Source: Acidimicrobiia bacterium
Lineage (GTDB): Bacteria > Actinomycetota > Acidimicrobiia > Acidimicrobiales > SKKL01
Assembly: GCA_041676705.1 (NCBI GenBank)
Contig: JBAYRL010000001.1
Location: 372,001-436,000 of the forward strand
Length of the DNA: 64,000 nt
Reading direction: 5' to 3'
In this document: piece after piece, positions 9,280-19,396 of the stretch
Layout: each line of letters opens with the position of its first letter
How positions within the stretch are numbered: position 1 is the first letter of the stretch
Notes under the pieces: generated by a model
What the model saw: the letters and a program-made list of their open reading frames with translations, nothing else
Database searches by the model: none
What the model was told of the DNA's origin: nothing
Translations under genes and position numbers: made by a program

Positions 9280-9318
9280 TTCGACACCCTAGAGCAAGGC
9301 CATTGTGATGGCTGAATC

Positions 9319-9864
9319 TCAAAGGTTGGCTTCGTTGGCTGTAGTAACAATGGTTTCTGATTCATCATCGGATACGAAACCAGCCAATATTTTCTCGGAG
9401 ATGCTGGCCAAGGCCTCAAGCTCTTGGCTTGAGAGACGGTCGATGATCAAGCGCCTCACTTCTTGGACATGCCCGGGTGCGGCGGCCTCAATTGCCGAAC
9501 GACCATCATTGGTAATCTGCACGAAAGAGCCACGCTTGTCGGAGGGGCAACGCACTCTAACTACCAACCCGCGTTTTTCCATGCGGCCGATGTGGTGAGA
9601 GAGACGGCTTTGTTCCCAGGCTAATGCCTCGGTGAGCTCGTAGTTTCGAAGCTGACCTTCTTCTTGATCGGTTAGGGCTACCAAAACCTCATAATCGGGG
9701 TATGACAGACCGGAGTTGGTATTGAGCTGGTTAGCCAAGCGAGCAATCAGCTTGGTCTGCATCGACATGAAGGCGCGCCATGCGGACTGCTCCTGTTCAT
9801 TTAGCCAACCTTGGGATTCCATGAAATTTACTATAGCCGAAGTAGCAAGTTCATGACACATCAT
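9319..9864 (-). CDS. MarR-family transcriptional regulator
   Basis: Winged-helix dimeric repressor, 181 aa if the first ATG is used. The DNA-binding region is clear: LRNYELTEALAWEQSRLSHHIGRMEKRGLV is the helix-turn-helix (residues about 90-120), followed by the wing RVRCPSDKRGSFVQIT. A second ATG at 9822 may be the real start, because the first 14 residues are unlike the family and a TATAGT-like hexamer lies just before it. It is divergent from yceI with fewer than 90 bases between, so it may control yceI and itself. The ligand is unknown. Confidence 0.88.
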   Translation of the reverse strand: MMCHELATSAIVNFMESQGWLNEQEQSAWRAFMSMQTKLIARLANQLNTNSGLSYPDYEVLVALTDQEEGQLRNYELTEALAWEQSRLSHHIGRMEKRGLVVRVRCPSDKRGSFVQITNDGRSAIEAAAPGHVQEVRRLIIDRLSSQELEALASISEKILAGFVSDDESETIVTTANEANL

Positions 9865-9910
9865 GTACCGTGACTGGTGTATCCGACTTCAACAAGGAGA
9901 TTAAATCGTT

Positions 9911-10462
9911 ATGACTGTTGCAACCGTTACTACTGGTGACTACAACATCGACGCTGCACACTCACAAATAGGATTCATTGCACGCCACGCCATGGTGGCG
10001 AAGGTTCGTGGCAATTTCACCGAGTTCGAAGGTTCCGGTCATTTTGATGCTGAGAATCCCAGCAATTCCAGCCTCTCTTTAACGATCCAGGCGGGAAGTA
10101 TCGACACCCGCAATGCTGATCGTGACGCCCATCTGCGTACCAACGACTTCTTTGGAATTGACGAAAACCCCACCATCACGTTTGTGTCCACCAAGGTGGA
10201 AGGCGCTGGTAACGATACCTATACGGTTACGGGTGATCTCACCATGCGAGATGTAACCAAATCAATCACCTTCGATCTGGAGACTACTGGTTCGGCAGTC
10301 GACCCCTTTGGCAATACTCGAATGGGGCTTGAAGGCAGTGTGGTTGTGAACCGTAAAGATTGGGGTCTGAACTGGAATGCTGCTCTGGAAGCAGGCGGCT
10401 TACTGTTAAGCGAGAAAGTAACCCTTGAATTCGAGGTTTCGGCAATCAAAACCGATGCCTAA
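9911..10462 (+). CDS. YceI-family protein
   Basis: 183-residue lipocalin-like YceI domain protein, predicted to bind an isoprenoid or other amphiphile in its barrel. Landmarks are YNIDAAHSQIGFIARHAMVAKVRG at the N-terminus (given in part), DRDAHLRTNDFF and the closing LLLSEKVTLEFEVSAIK. There is no signal peptide, so this copy is cytoplasmic, as is common in actinobacteria. AGGAGA lies 12 bases before the ATG, a rather long spacing. It is divergent from a MarR gene and 21 bases upstream of a DsbA-like gene, probably in one transcript. Confidence 0.9.
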   Translation: MTVATVTTGDYNIDAAHSQIGFIARHAMVAKVRGNFTEFEGSGHFDAENPSNSSLSLTIQAGSIDTRNADRDAHLRTNDFFGIDENPTITFVSTKVEGAGNDTYTVTGDLTMRDVTKSITFDLETTGSAVDPFGNTRMGLEGSVVVNRKDWGLNWNAALEAGGLLLSEKVTLEFEVSAIKTDA

Positions 10463-10483
10463 CTCGGCGGCTAACCTGAAGAT

Positions 10484-11167
10484 ATGACTGAAATGAGCTC
10501 CGCTCCAACCTTGCGCATCGACATTTGGTCGGATGTAGTTTGCCCCTGGTGTTTCCTAGGTAAACGGCGGTTCGAGCGGGCTCTTTCGCTTTTTGAAACT
10601 CCGGTCAAGTGGGATATTCATTGGCGTGCTTTTGCACTAGACCCCACCGCTACCGCAACGCCCAGCAACCTTAAAGCGTCACTCGAGGCCAAGTATGGTC
10701 CGGGTTCTTTTGAAGGCATGACCTCACGCCTTGGAGCTCTGGGCCCCGATGTGGGCATCAATTACCGATTCGATCGTGCTCTACGCGTGAGCACGACCAA
10801 CGCCCACCGCCTTTCAACCTGGGCCTATGAAACCGCTGGCGCTGAAAAACAGGGCCAGATTATTGATGCTTTATTTCGGGCCTATTTTGAAGAGGGAATC
10901 AATATTGCTAGCCCCGAGGAACTGATGAAACTTGCCGACGCCGTCGGTCTTTCGGGTGGTGAAGCCGCCGAAATGCTAGCCAGCGACGCCTTTCGCTCCG
11001 AGGTGGCCCGAGACATGGCCGCCGCCACCGAACGTGACATCACCGGTGTGCCAGCATTCGTCGTTGAAGACAGTTTTATAATTCCCGGTGCTCAAGAAAT
11101 CGAGACCTTCACCCATGTGTTGGGCAAAATCGTGGAACGACTCACTAACCCCCACAGTAGTGAATAG
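10484..11167 (+). CDS. DsbA-family oxidoreductase (FrnE-like)
   Basis: 227-residue thioredoxin-fold protein of the DsbA/FrnE group. The redox motif CPWC is at residues 20-23 in WSDVVCPWCFLGKRRF, the cis-proline loop is in DITGVPAFVVEDSF, and the helical insertion lies between. There is no signal peptide, so it acts in the cytoplasm as a disulfide isomerase or oxidoreductase, or as a 2-hydroxychromene-type isomerase relative. It lies directly after yceI and before a thioesterase gene on the same strand. The substrate is not predictable from sequence. Confidence 0.9.
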   Translation: MTEMSSAPTLRIDIWSDVVCPWCFLGKRRFERALSLFETPVKWDIHWRAFALDPTATATPSNLKASLEAKYGPGSFEGMTSRLGALGPDVGINYRFDRALRVSTTNAHRLSTWAYETAGAEKQGQIIDALFRAYFEEGINIASPEELMKLADAVGLSGGEAAEMLASDAFRSEVARDMAAATERDITGVPAFVVEDSFIIPGAQEIETFTHVLGKIVERLTNPHSSE

Positions 11168-11242
11168 CTGCCCTAAGCTGCACTGACGTTAGCCTGGGTA
11201 GTCCTATTTCAGGTTGGGAATCGAAACTGGAGTGTTCACAGT

Positions 11243-12049
11243 ATGAATTGGCATGAAGAGCTAGTGGTGGAGCCCACGTTGGGCCAGGCTGGCAACCAAT
11301 TTCGTGCCAGCATTAGTGATGAGTGGACCTCTCTTCAGGGCGCGCATGGCGGCATTGTGGCGGCGTTAGCGCTTAAAGCAGCCGAAGAGGTTTTGGCCCG
11401 TGAAGGTATTAGTGCCGAAGCATCAATGCGTGCCGCAACTTTGGGCTATGTATCTGGAAACGTTGTTGGCGATATTGATATCGAAGTGGAGATAATCCGT
11501 CGAGGTCGTGCTTTAAGCACTACTCATGTGCGTACAAGTCAAAACAGAAAGACCACTACTGTGGCGCGATTTTATCATTCGCCACCCTGGGATGGTATGG
11601 AATATAGTGATGCTCCAGAAATGCCGGAGCGCCCGAGCGAGACAATTAATCTGTATCGTGAAGGTACCAAATCGCACCTTAACAACGTTGAAACGCATCT
11701 ACACTCTTCTACCGCCATCTTGGCGGGTGCCGATCGAGCCGAATGGATGGCTTGGAGTCGTCCGCTGCATGGAGGCAGCCTCGATTCTGCCTGGCTATTA
11801 ATGTTTGGTGATTACTTCCCACCGGCGGTTTTTGCTAAAGCCACTACCCCGCAACGGGCGGTAACGATTGAATATTCCATCCAAGTGCATTCTGCGGATG
11901 GGAACTGGGTTTTGGGTGACGATGAATACCTAACGTCGCGTATGCATGCTTTCCACTCGCATGATGGTTTTGCGGTGGAAGATGGTTGGATCTACTTGCC
12001 TGACGGACAACTTCTCGCCACTACCCGCCAAACTCGCCTGGCGGGATAA
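11243..12049 (+). CDS. thioesterase-fold protein (4HBT_3-like)
   Basis: 268-residue protein with the double hot-dog pattern: the TSLQGAHGGIVAALALKAAEE helix in the first half (given in part) and LTSRMHAFHSHDGFAVEDGWIYLPDG in the second. Members act on acyl-CoA. The motif HSHDGFAVEDG resembles the acid-base region of TesB-like enzymes. It is related to the gene at 8467-9279 but clearly divergent. ATG at 11243 follows a weak ribosome-binding site. Confidence 0.75.
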   Translation: MNWHEELVVEPTLGQAGNQFRASISDEWTSLQGAHGGIVAALALKAAEEVLAREGISAEASMRAATLGYVSGNVVGDIDIEVEIIRRGRALSTTHVRTSQNRKTTTVARFYHSPPWDGMEYSDAPEMPERPSETINLYREGTKSHLNNVETHLHSSTAILAGADRAEWMAWSRPLHGGSLDSAWLLMFGDYFPPAVFAKATTPQRAVTIEYSIQVHSADGNWVLGDDEYLTSRMHAFHSHDGFAVEDGWIYLPDGQLLATTRQTRLAG

Positions 12050-12102
12050 TTCGGTAAAGTTTGAGTTTAGCTTTATAAGAGTAGGACGGAAGTTAATAAA
12101 TA

Positions 12103-12807
12103 ATGTGTGGACGCTTCGTCGCGACAACATCACCTTATGATTTGGCCAATTATTTTGGTGCAGTTCTTACTCCCGCGGCCGATGAGGTGCGACCAAGCTA
12201 CAACGTGGCACCAACTCAGCCAGTGCTAACTATTTCTCAAGAAGAAGAGGAACGTCGTGTGGTACCGCGACGTTGGGGGTTGATCCCCAGCTGGTCCAAA
12301 GATCTCAGCGTTGGCTCCAAAATGATTAACGCTCGTGCCGAAACAGTTGCCGAGAAACCTTCCTTTCGTTCCGCCTTTAGGCGACGCCGTTGCTTAATTC
12401 CGGCCGATGGTTTTTATGAATGGACAACCGAGCCTGCTCAAGCCAAGAGACAACCGTGGTTTATCCATGATTCCATCAACCGGCCACTGGTTTTTGCCGG
12501 TTTGTGGGAGCACTGGAAAGACGCACACGGTACCGGGCCCGATATAGAAACTTGCACCATTATTACGGTAGATGCGGGACCAAAGATGGCGGTACTACAC
12601 CACCGTCAACCGGTCTTTTTGGCCGAAGATTCTTGGGAGATTTGGCTCGATCACACCAACGACAATACCGATGAGCTACAAGCGCTTTTGGTGGCGGATT
12701 CTGGAGTTGAGGTTGACTATTTCCGCGTTAGTACTGCCGTTAATAGTGCCAGGTCGCAAGGCTCTTCTTTAATTGATCCCATTGGTGAACCGGGCGCGTT
12801 ATTTTAA
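12103..12807 (+). CDS. SRAP/HMCES-family abasic-site crosslinking protein
   Basis: 234-residue SOS response-associated peptidase (YedK/HMCES). It covalently traps abasic sites in single-stranded DNA through the N-terminal cysteine, Cys2 in MCGRFV. Other active-site residues are visible: Asn76 in MINARAE, Glu106 in GFYEW and the histidines at 166-167 in VLHHRQP. The start is fixed because Cys2 must directly follow the initiator Met. It precedes sbcD-sbcC on the same strand, in a genome-maintenance neighbourhood. Confidence 0.95.
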   Translation: MCGRFVATTSPYDLANYFGAVLTPAADEVRPSYNVAPTQPVLTISQEEEERRVVPRRWGLIPSWSKDLSVGSKMINARAETVAEKPSFRSAFRRRRCLIPADGFYEWTTEPAQAKRQPWFIHDSINRPLVFAGLWEHWKDAHGTGPDIETCTIITVDAGPKMAVLHHRQPVFLAEDSWEIWLDHTNDNTDELQALLVADSGVEVDYFRVSTAVNSARSQGSSLIDPIGEPGALF

Positions 12808-12922
12808 GTCGTGCCAACCGGGCCGAGCTTAAGTGTCACAGCGGTTCAATACTGTTGTGGAAAGCTGCAAGAGAACGAGCACGTCCGGAAAATAGTTGTA
12901 CCGGGTGGTAGGGAGAGTGGTT

Positions 12923-14161
12923 GTGCGCATAGTCCACACGAGTGATTGGCATCTCGGTAGAAATTTTGGACCTGTGTCTCTGCTCGAAGACCAACGGGCG
13001 TTTTGTCAATGGTTGACCGAGTGGTCAATTGCCGAGGGTATTGACTTGGTCATTGTGGCTGGTGATATCTACGACCGCGCCATTCCTCCAGTCGAGGCCA
13101 TCGAACTGTTTACCTCTACGGTGAAAGCCCTCACCGAGGCGGGCATTGTGGTGGCCGCCATCACAGGCAATCACGACGCCGCGGATCGGGTTGCACCGTA
13201 TCTAAGCCTGATGGAGTCGAGCCGCTTTTATCTGCGTGGTGGATATCGACAAATTGGCGAAGTCATACCACTGAATTTTGATGATGGTCCGCTGGATTTG
13301 GCTTTACTCCCCTACCTAGAGCCGCGTAGCGCCCCCGATGACTTCGGCTTTAATCAGGATTCCGCTGATCATCACGAGACCGATTATGAGGCCAACGACG
13401 CCAATTTGGCTCTGAACACGGCCGAACAAGACGACACATTGGTTAAACGTCGATTGGCGCGTACCCACGCCGAGGTTATGCGCACATCCCTTAAACTAAT
13501 TCGTTTTAGGCTGAACGCGCCTCGCTCGGTAGTAGTGGCCCACGCATTTGTAACCGGCGGCAGCGCCTCCGACTCGGAGCGCCAATTGGTAGTGGGTGGC
13601 ACTGGCGAGGTTCCAGTCGAACTATTTGAAGGGTTCTCATACGCCGCGCTAGGCCATCTTCATCGACCACAAAACATTGGTAGCACGGCTCGGGTGCGTT
13701 ATTGCGGCACCCCACTCGCCTACTCGTTTTCCGAAGAACATGAGAAGTCTGTGTCGGTCATTGACCTAAATAGCGACGGCACGCTTGAGGCCGAACAAGT
13801 GGCGGTACCGGTTGGTCGCGGTGTGGTCACACTCAGTGGAGAAATTGACGATCTACTGACCAACCAAGCGTATTTACATGCAGAAGCATGCTTTTTGAGG
13901 GCGATTGTTACCGATCGAGCCACGGTCTTCAACGCGAAGGCCAAGCTCGCCGCTCGCTTTCCTCATGTTATTGAAGTACAGCTTCGGCCCGAAGGTAACC
14001 TGCCCAACTTCGCCCAGCATCAACCGCAATTCGCACAAAGTACGCCCTTGCAAGTGGCGTCGGAATTTTGGCGCAATGTCGAAGGCGAAGCTCCGTCGAT
14101 ATCAACCTTGGAACTACTGACATCGGCAGTCGAAGCAGCTACTTCTAACGAGGCCCGATGA
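12923..14161 (+). CDS. sbcD: SbcD nuclease subunit (Mre11 homolog)
   Basis: Metallophosphoesterase subunit of the SbcCD double-strand nuclease that opens hairpins and processes protein-blocked ends. Phosphoesterase motifs run in order from the N-terminus: HTSDWHLGR, AGDIYDR, GNHDAADR, then VAHAFVTGG and GHLHRPQ. GTG at 12923 is chosen because GGGAGAG ends 5 bases upstream and the protein then begins directly with the first motif. A longer frame from 12896 adds nine unlikely residues. The stop overlaps sbcC by 4 bases. The stretch around residues 135-170 is an acidic insertion. Confidence 0.95.
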   Translation: MRIVHTSDWHLGRNFGPVSLLEDQRAFCQWLTEWSIAEGIDLVIVAGDIYDRAIPPVEAIELFTSTVKALTEAGIVVAAITGNHDAADRVAPYLSLMESSRFYLRGGYRQIGEVIPLNFDDGPLDLALLPYLEPRSAPDDFGFNQDSADHHETDYEANDANLALNTAEQDDTLVKRRLARTHAEVMRTSLKLIRFRLNAPRSVVVAHAFVTGGSASDSERQLVVGGTGEVPVELFEGFSYAALGHLHRPQNIGSTARVRYCGTPLAYSFSEEHEKSVSVIDLNSDGTLEAEQVAVPVGRGVVTLSGEIDDLLTNQAYLHAEACFLRAIVTDRATVFNAKAKLAARFPHVIEVQLRPEGNLPNFAQHQPQFAQSTPLQVASEFWRNVEGEAPSISTLELLTSAVEAATSNEAR

Positions 14162-17109
14162 AACCAATTCGCCTTGAACTAAGTGCATTTGGGTCTTACC
14201 CCGGCCGCGAAGTCATAGATTTTCAAACGCTTTATGCGAGGGGCCTGTATCTGGTAAGTGGGCCCACCGGTGCTGGCAAAACCACCATTTTCGACGCCAT
14301 GTGTTGGGCGCTCTACGGAGTTATGCCGCGTAAAGAAAGAAACGAAGTTCGCTCTGACTTTGTCGACGATACAACTCGGACCACGGTCAGTTTCGACTTC
14401 GAAGTTGGAAAGCGCCGCTTTCGGGTGGAACGCAACCCTGAACAGCTACGCCCGGCCAAGCGTGGCTCTCGACATGTTACTGAACCTGCTTCAGCCACTC
14501 TGGTTGAGTTCGACGGGACCTCAAGTGTTACCCGGGCAACGAAGGCCAACGAGGTTTCCAAAGAAGTTGAAGAGCTAATTGGCCTGAACGCCCAGCAATT
14601 CCAACGCGTGGTGTTATTGCCCCAAGGCGACTTCGCCCAGTTCCTCTTGGCCACTAGTGCCGAGCGTGAAGAGCTCTTAGCACGTCTTTTCGGGGGTGAC
14701 GTGTATGACAATATTGTTGACCGCCTGAAAGAGATTCGTGATGAGCACAAGGCCCAGCTCGGTGACCAACTCACGCGCCTAGAAGGCGAGCTTGATCAAG
14801 CCCGGCGGGCTGTGGTGGCGGCGCATGAAAGCCTGAGGCCCAACACCGCCGTTCCCGAGGTTGAAGATTGGGCCTACGATCGTCTTGAAACTGAGCTGGC
14901 ACCGCTTCAATTGGCCATCGACGATCAAACCAAACGAATCCTGCAACTAGATGAGACCCTCCGTGGGGCTCGTGAGGAATTGGCTGCGGCCAAAGAGCTT
15001 CACAAGCGAAGCCAAGATCTTGAACGTCATAAACTTGCGCTTCAGTCCCTCCTAGATAAGAAGGCAGCGGTGGTATCTCGCGCCGATGCCGCCAACGTTT
15101 CCCAACAAGCCCGATCCATCCTCGGCCTCGCAGCAAAAGCCAAAGACGCCACTACGTTGTGGCAAGGCACCGCCGAACTTCTCGCCAACCGAACCGGTAA
15201 TCTCAGTCGTGCCTTCACATCTTTAGGTCAATCTTGTGATGACCTATCGGCAAACACCTTGGCCCGTCATTTCTACCAGACTAAACAAAACCTAGACCGC
15301 CAATCCCAGATCCTTAACGTGCAGCGACAGGCCCATGATGAGCTCAAGCGCTGCCAAAACAACTTGGCGAAGGTTCTGAGCGATGAGAACGTGCAACAAA
15401 AGCATCACCAAACGCTAGAAATGCAACGGCTCACAGCTTCCACCGAGTATGAACACCTACGCGATAAGGCCGAAAATCCGAGTGAACTCGAACGTCTCTT
15501 GGGCTTGGCTCAAGAGAAACTTGAGGCGAAGAAAAATTACGATCTAACCCTCGGCCATCTGGTCAAAGCTAACGCCCGGGTTGAGGAAGCCGAAGGCCAA
15601 ACCACCCGAATATTTCAAGCCTTTGTTGACAGCCAGGCACCTCGGTTAGCCGCCTCATTGAGAGATGATCATCCGTGTCCGGTGTGTGGTTCAACAAGTC
15701 ATCCAACACCAGCTACCGCCCAGGGCGACCAGGTCATTAGTTTTGAAGAGGTTGAGGCGGCACGAAAGCAGACCGAGCGACTTCAGGCTGAGCGCACGCA
15801 GATAACCCTGCAATTGCGCGAATACGGTACGAATCTGGGAGAAGCCCAAAACAGCAGCCAACAAGAGCTGTCTCAAGTGGTAAGTTCACTTCAATCGCGG
15901 GTTGTTGATGCCGAAAATAGCCACCGAAAAATGGCGGTGCTGGAACATCAACTCGGCCAACTTGATGAGCAATTGGCTCAGCTGGATCGCGAAAAAGCAG
16001 GTTTGGCCGAACGTGTAAAACAAGCGGAAGACAACTTGGCAAACGCACAAAATGCGGCCGGCGCAGCTGATACCGCCGCCGTCGCCATTGATGAAGCGGA
16101 GCTCGAGGCTCACGGCAACATCCTGGCTCAAGTTGAAAGAGATCTTGAGGGATTAGATCGCCTCGAACGAGACGAAACCGTACAGGGTGAACGGGCGGCC
16201 GCCGCGCAGAATGATTTAAGCGAAGCGTTGCAGATCTCACCGTTTGCCAATCTGTCCGAAGCTGAGGCCGCGGTTCTACCAGAGACGACTGAAGCCCAAT
16301 GGCTGGCAGATTCGATTGAGCACCAGCAACTCTTAACCCGAACCGAAGGGTTCATCGAAGAGCTACAACGTGAGGACATCCCCGAAAATCTTCCTGATCT
16401 TTCAACCTTGGCGGAGGCGGTTGCTGCCTACGAGCTTGAACGTGAACCTGAACATAAGCGGCAAGTTCAAGGTGAGCTTCACTACAAAGCACTACAGGCA
16501 GCACTCCAGCGATATTCACGGTTGAGCTCTACGAATGCTGCCTTGCAGGTGAATTACGAAGAGGCCAATAGGGTTTATGAAGTCTGCGCTAGGGGTGGGT
16601 CAGCTCTGGCAGTATCACTGAAACGTTGGGTGTTAGCCGCCGAACTCGATCGGGTTACTCAGGCCGCCAACGTTCAGCTTTATGAGATGACAGCAGGGCG
16701 ATATTCGTTGTCTCGTCGGGTCGACCGAACCGATGGACGCCGAAGTTTCGGGCTCGACATCGAAGTGTTTGATGCCAATACCGGTAAGGCTCGCTCAACC
16801 AGTTCCCTATCGGGCGGTGAAGCATTTCAAGCCTCGTTGGCCTTAGCGCTTGGCTTGGCCGATGTGGTTAGTCGCGGTGGTCGCAGTTCAGGCCACGATT
16901 TTGAAGCGTTGTTTATCGATGAGGGGTTTGGCTCCTTGTCGGAAGAAGCTTTGAGCGACGCCGTAGCAACGCTGTATCAACTTCAAAACTCAGGCCGAAT
17001 GGTGGGTGTAATTTCCCATGTCGAGTCTATGAAGCAAGATCTTCATGTTGGAATCGAGGTTCGTTTGCGACCCGACGGCCATGGTTCAACGCTGATTCTA
17101 AATCCCTAA
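14158..17109 (+). CDS. sbcC: SbcC nuclease ATPase subunit (Rad50 homolog)
   Basis: 983-residue SMC-like ATPase partner of SbcD. Walker A GPTGAGKTT is near residue 34, the Q-loop region VVLLPQGDFAQFLLA near 155, and long coiled coils flank a zinc hook CPVCGSTSHP near residue 506. The ABC signature SSLSGGEAFQASLALALGLA is near 882 and Walker B ALFIDEGFGSL near 917. All catalytic landmarks are present and the length is normal. It forms an operon with sbcD. The downstream helicase starts 53 bases later. Confidence 0.96.
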   Translation: MKPIRLELSAFGSYPGREVIDFQTLYARGLYLVSGPTGAGKTTIFDAMCWALYGVMPRKERNEVRSDFVDDTTRTTVSFDFEVGKRRFRVERNPEQLRPAKRGSRHVTEPASATLVEFDGTSSVTRATKANEVSKEVEELIGLNAQQFQRVVLLPQGDFAQFLLATSAEREELLARLFGGDVYDNIVDRLKEIRDEHKAQLGDQLTRLEGELDQARRAVVAAHESLRPNTAVPEVEDWAYDRLETELAPLQLAIDDQTKRILQLDETLRGAREELAAAKELHKRSQDLERHKLALQSLLDKKAAVVSRADAANVSQQARSILGLAAKAKDATTLWQGTAELLANRTGNLSRAFTSLGQSCDDLSANTLARHFYQTKQNLDRQSQILNVQRQAHDELKRCQNNLAKVLSDENVQQKHHQTLEMQRLTASTEYEHLRDKAENPSELERLLGLAQEKLEAKKNYDLTLGHLVKANARVEEAEGQTTRIFQAFVDSQAPRLAASLRDDHPCPVCGSTSHPTPATAQGDQVISFEEVEAARKQTERLQAERTQITLQLREYGTNLGEAQNSSQQELSQVVSSLQSRVVDAENSHRKMAVLEHQLGQLDEQLAQLDREKAGLAERVKQAEDNLANAQNAAGAADTAAVAIDEAELEAHGNILAQVERDLEGLDRLERDETVQGERAAAAQNDLSEALQISPFANLSEAEAAVLPETTEAQWLADSIEHQQLLTRTEGFIEELQREDIPENLPDLSTLAEAVAAYELEREPEHKRQVQGELHYKALQAALQRYSRLSSTNAALQVNYEEANRVYEVCARGGSALAVSLKRWVLAAELDRVTQAANVQLYEMTAGRYSLSRRVDRTDGRRSFGLDIEVFDANTGKARSTSSLSGGEAFQASLALALGLADVVSRGGRSSGHDFEALFIDEGFGSLSEEALSDAVATLYQLQNSGRMVGVISHVESMKQDLHVGIEVRLRPDGHGSTLILNP

Positions 17110-17161
17110 GAACCTTGGAATTTCCGGAACACTGCGCGTCTAACTTCAGTAGGAGAATCAA

Positions 17162-19396
17162 GTGCCTCGACCTTCATTTGAAGCTCAACCATCGAATCGG
17201 AGAATTCAGCCTGGAGGTGAGGCCAAGCGGCTCTTGAACACGGTGGAGGCAATTCCGAGGGCGATCGGGGCAATACAGCACGAGCTGAGGTCACGCCAGG
17301 ATGAAGCACATAGGGCGCTAGAGCAGCTCCAATCTGAACTTTATTACGAGAAGTTGGACGGTATCGCCACTGAAAGTCTTCGTGATCTGCTGGATAGTTC
17401 CGTTCGGTTAGGATTAGTCGCCAAAAAATATCCAACAGTCGCAGGTTTAACCAAAGTATCCGCGTCGCACTTGATGTCGATTGATGGGGTTGGCAGTGCA
17501 AGTGCAAACAAAATAATGGCTGCGGTTGGGGTGCTAGAGCAGAAGTTAAGGGTAAATACTCCGATTAAATTAAGTATTGATAACAGGGGCGGCGGTTACT
17601 CGGCTCTCGTTTTGGCTTTGCTCCGGCTGACTTGGTCTCGTGCCACTGCAGATCCCGTCTTACAACGCTATGAACCGTTATTGCCACAATTAGATTCTTT
17701 GGCGCGCATTGCCAGGCCGATGTCGAGTCGGATGTTAATGTACTTCCGCTCACACAAGAACCGACAAGATGCCTCTGATGCGATTCACAAGATAAACGAG
17801 GTATTGGCACACTCTGACGTTGCGTTGGATGAGCTCGCACATCTACGACGTTCGCTTACCACTTTCTTGCCAAGTGTTCACGAGGCTTGGCAGGCTTTTC
17901 AAGACGACGCAGTTGGCTTCAACCAGCTCGTCATCGAGCTGGGCGGTGCAACTTCTACTCTATCGTTGGACCAAGTCTTCCTGTCAGGAGATCTAGCTCG
18001 AAAGATAAACGACCATCCGCTTGATACGACGTTACTAAAGGCGACACTACGAGGATACCAGGCTTTCGGGGCTCGTTTCGCACTCACCCAACGCCGGACC
18101 ATTTTGGGTGACGAGATGGGATTGGGGAAAACGCTTGAGGCCTTAGCTGTGGCTTGTCACCTGAGCGTTTTAGGCAAAACCCATGTGTTAGTAGTGGCAC
18201 CCACGAGTGTATTAGTGAATTGGCTACATGAAACTACGAAGCATACACATCTACGCTCGTTTCGCTTGCATGGTCCAAACCGAAATGCTCAAACTAAAGC
18301 GTGGATGGAAGACGGCGGATTGGCAATTACTACCTACGGTACATTGGGTGCGCTCCTGATACCGAAGCATTTCAAACTCTCGCTGTTAGTGGTTGACGAA
18401 GCTCATTATGTGAAAAACCTTCGAGCGAAACGTACAAAGAGTGTAGTTAGCTTAGGTGACCAGGCTGAGCGCGTTTTATATATGACCGGCACACCACTGG
18501 AGAATAAGGTCAGTGAATTCAAGAGTCTTATTTCACAACTTCAGCCTAGTTTAGTGTCGCAATTTGAGTTGTCGGATTTCTTGGTAAGGCCCGAGCGTTT
18601 TAGGCATAAGGTCGCACCGGTATATCTACGACGTAATCAGGCCGATGTGCTGAGCGAGCTGCCCGAACGTATCGATGTTGCCGAATGGCTCGAATTTGGC
18701 GAAGGCGATGCCGCGGCCTATCGCCGCGCTGTCGAGTCCAGCAATTTTATGGCTATGCGCCAGGCAGCTTATGCACCTGGTACGCCTGAACAATCGGCCA
18801 AGTTGGCACGCGTGGTGGAGCTTGTCGATCAGGTCTCGGAGCAGGGACGTAAGGTAATTGTATTTTCCTATTTTCGAGGGGTGCTGACTAGCGTGGCCAA
18901 TGCTTTGGGCGATTCGGCGCTGGAGCCGATTACTGGAGATGTAACGCCACAGCAACGCCAAGCGCTAGTTGACGAGTTCACTAACCGTGAGGGCCCAGTC
19001 GTACTCGTGGCCCAAGTGATTGCGGGTGGTGTAGGACTGAACATCCAAGCAGCTTCGGTCGTGATCATGGCCGAACCTCAAATCAAACCGTCAATGGAAG
19101 AACAAGCCATTGCTCGTAGCCATCGAATGGGCCAAACCCGCACTGTGTACGTGCACAAATTGTTAGTCGAGAACTCGGTCGATGAGCGCATGCTTGAAAT
19201 TTTGGCGGAGAAACAACGTCTCTTTGACGAATATGCCGCGGGTAGCACGCTTAAGGATGCTGCTGATGCCGCCATAGATACCGCTAATGTTGACGATGAG
19301 GCCCTGGCGATCACTCCCCAATTACAGAATGAGATTATTCGTAGGGAACGGGAACGCTTGGGTCTCCCTGAGGTCGAGGTCTTGGAGCCCACATGA
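17162..19396 (+). CDS. SNF2-family DEAD/DEAH helicase
   Basis: 744-residue SF2 ATPase of the SNF2 group. Residues about 95-125 carry a helix-hairpin-helix (VSASHLMSIDGVGSASANKI) preceded by a coiled stretch. Motor domain 1 has GDEMGLGKT near residue 317, VVAPTSVLVNWLHE, DEAHYVKN near 412 and MTGTPLENK. Motor domain 2 has VFSYFRG, GGVGLN and ARSHRMGQTRTV near 652. AGGAGA 6 bases before GTG 17162 supports that start. It lies between sbcC and a TIGR01777 gene (4-base overlap), suggesting a role in DNA repair or restart. The N-terminal 300 residues are not assigned to a known family. Confidence 0.88.
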   Translation: MPRPSFEAQPSNRRIQPGGEAKRLLNTVEAIPRAIGAIQHELRSRQDEAHRALEQLQSELYYEKLDGIATESLRDLLDSSVRLGLVAKKYPTVAGLTKVSASHLMSIDGVGSASANKIMAAVGVLEQKLRVNTPIKLSIDNRGGGYSALVLALLRLTWSRATADPVLQRYEPLLPQLDSLARIARPMSSRMLMYFRSHKNRQDASDAIHKINEVLAHSDVALDELAHLRRSLTTFLPSVHEAWQAFQDDAVGFNQLVIELGGATSTLSLDQVFLSGDLARKINDHPLDTTLLKATLRGYQAFGARFALTQRRTILGDEMGLGKTLEALAVACHLSVLGKTHVLVVAPTSVLVNWLHETTKHTHLRSFRLHGPNRNAQTKAWMEDGGLAITTYGTLGALLIPKHFKLSLLVVDEAHYVKNLRAKRTKSVVSLGDQAERVLYMTGTPLENKVSEFKSLISQLQPSLVSQFELSDFLVRPERFRHKVAPVYLRRNQADVLSELPERIDVAEWLEFGEGDAAAYRRAVESSNFMAMRQAAYAPGTPEQSAKLARVVELVDQVSEQGRKVIVFSYFRGVLTSVANALGDSALEPITGDVTPQQRQALVDEFTNREGPVVLVAQVIAGGVGLNIQAASVVIMAEPQIKPSMEEQAIARSHRMGQTRTVYVHKLLVENSVDERMLEILAEKQRLFDEYAAGSTLKDAADAAIDTANVDDEALAITPQLQNEIIRRERERLGLPEVEVLEPT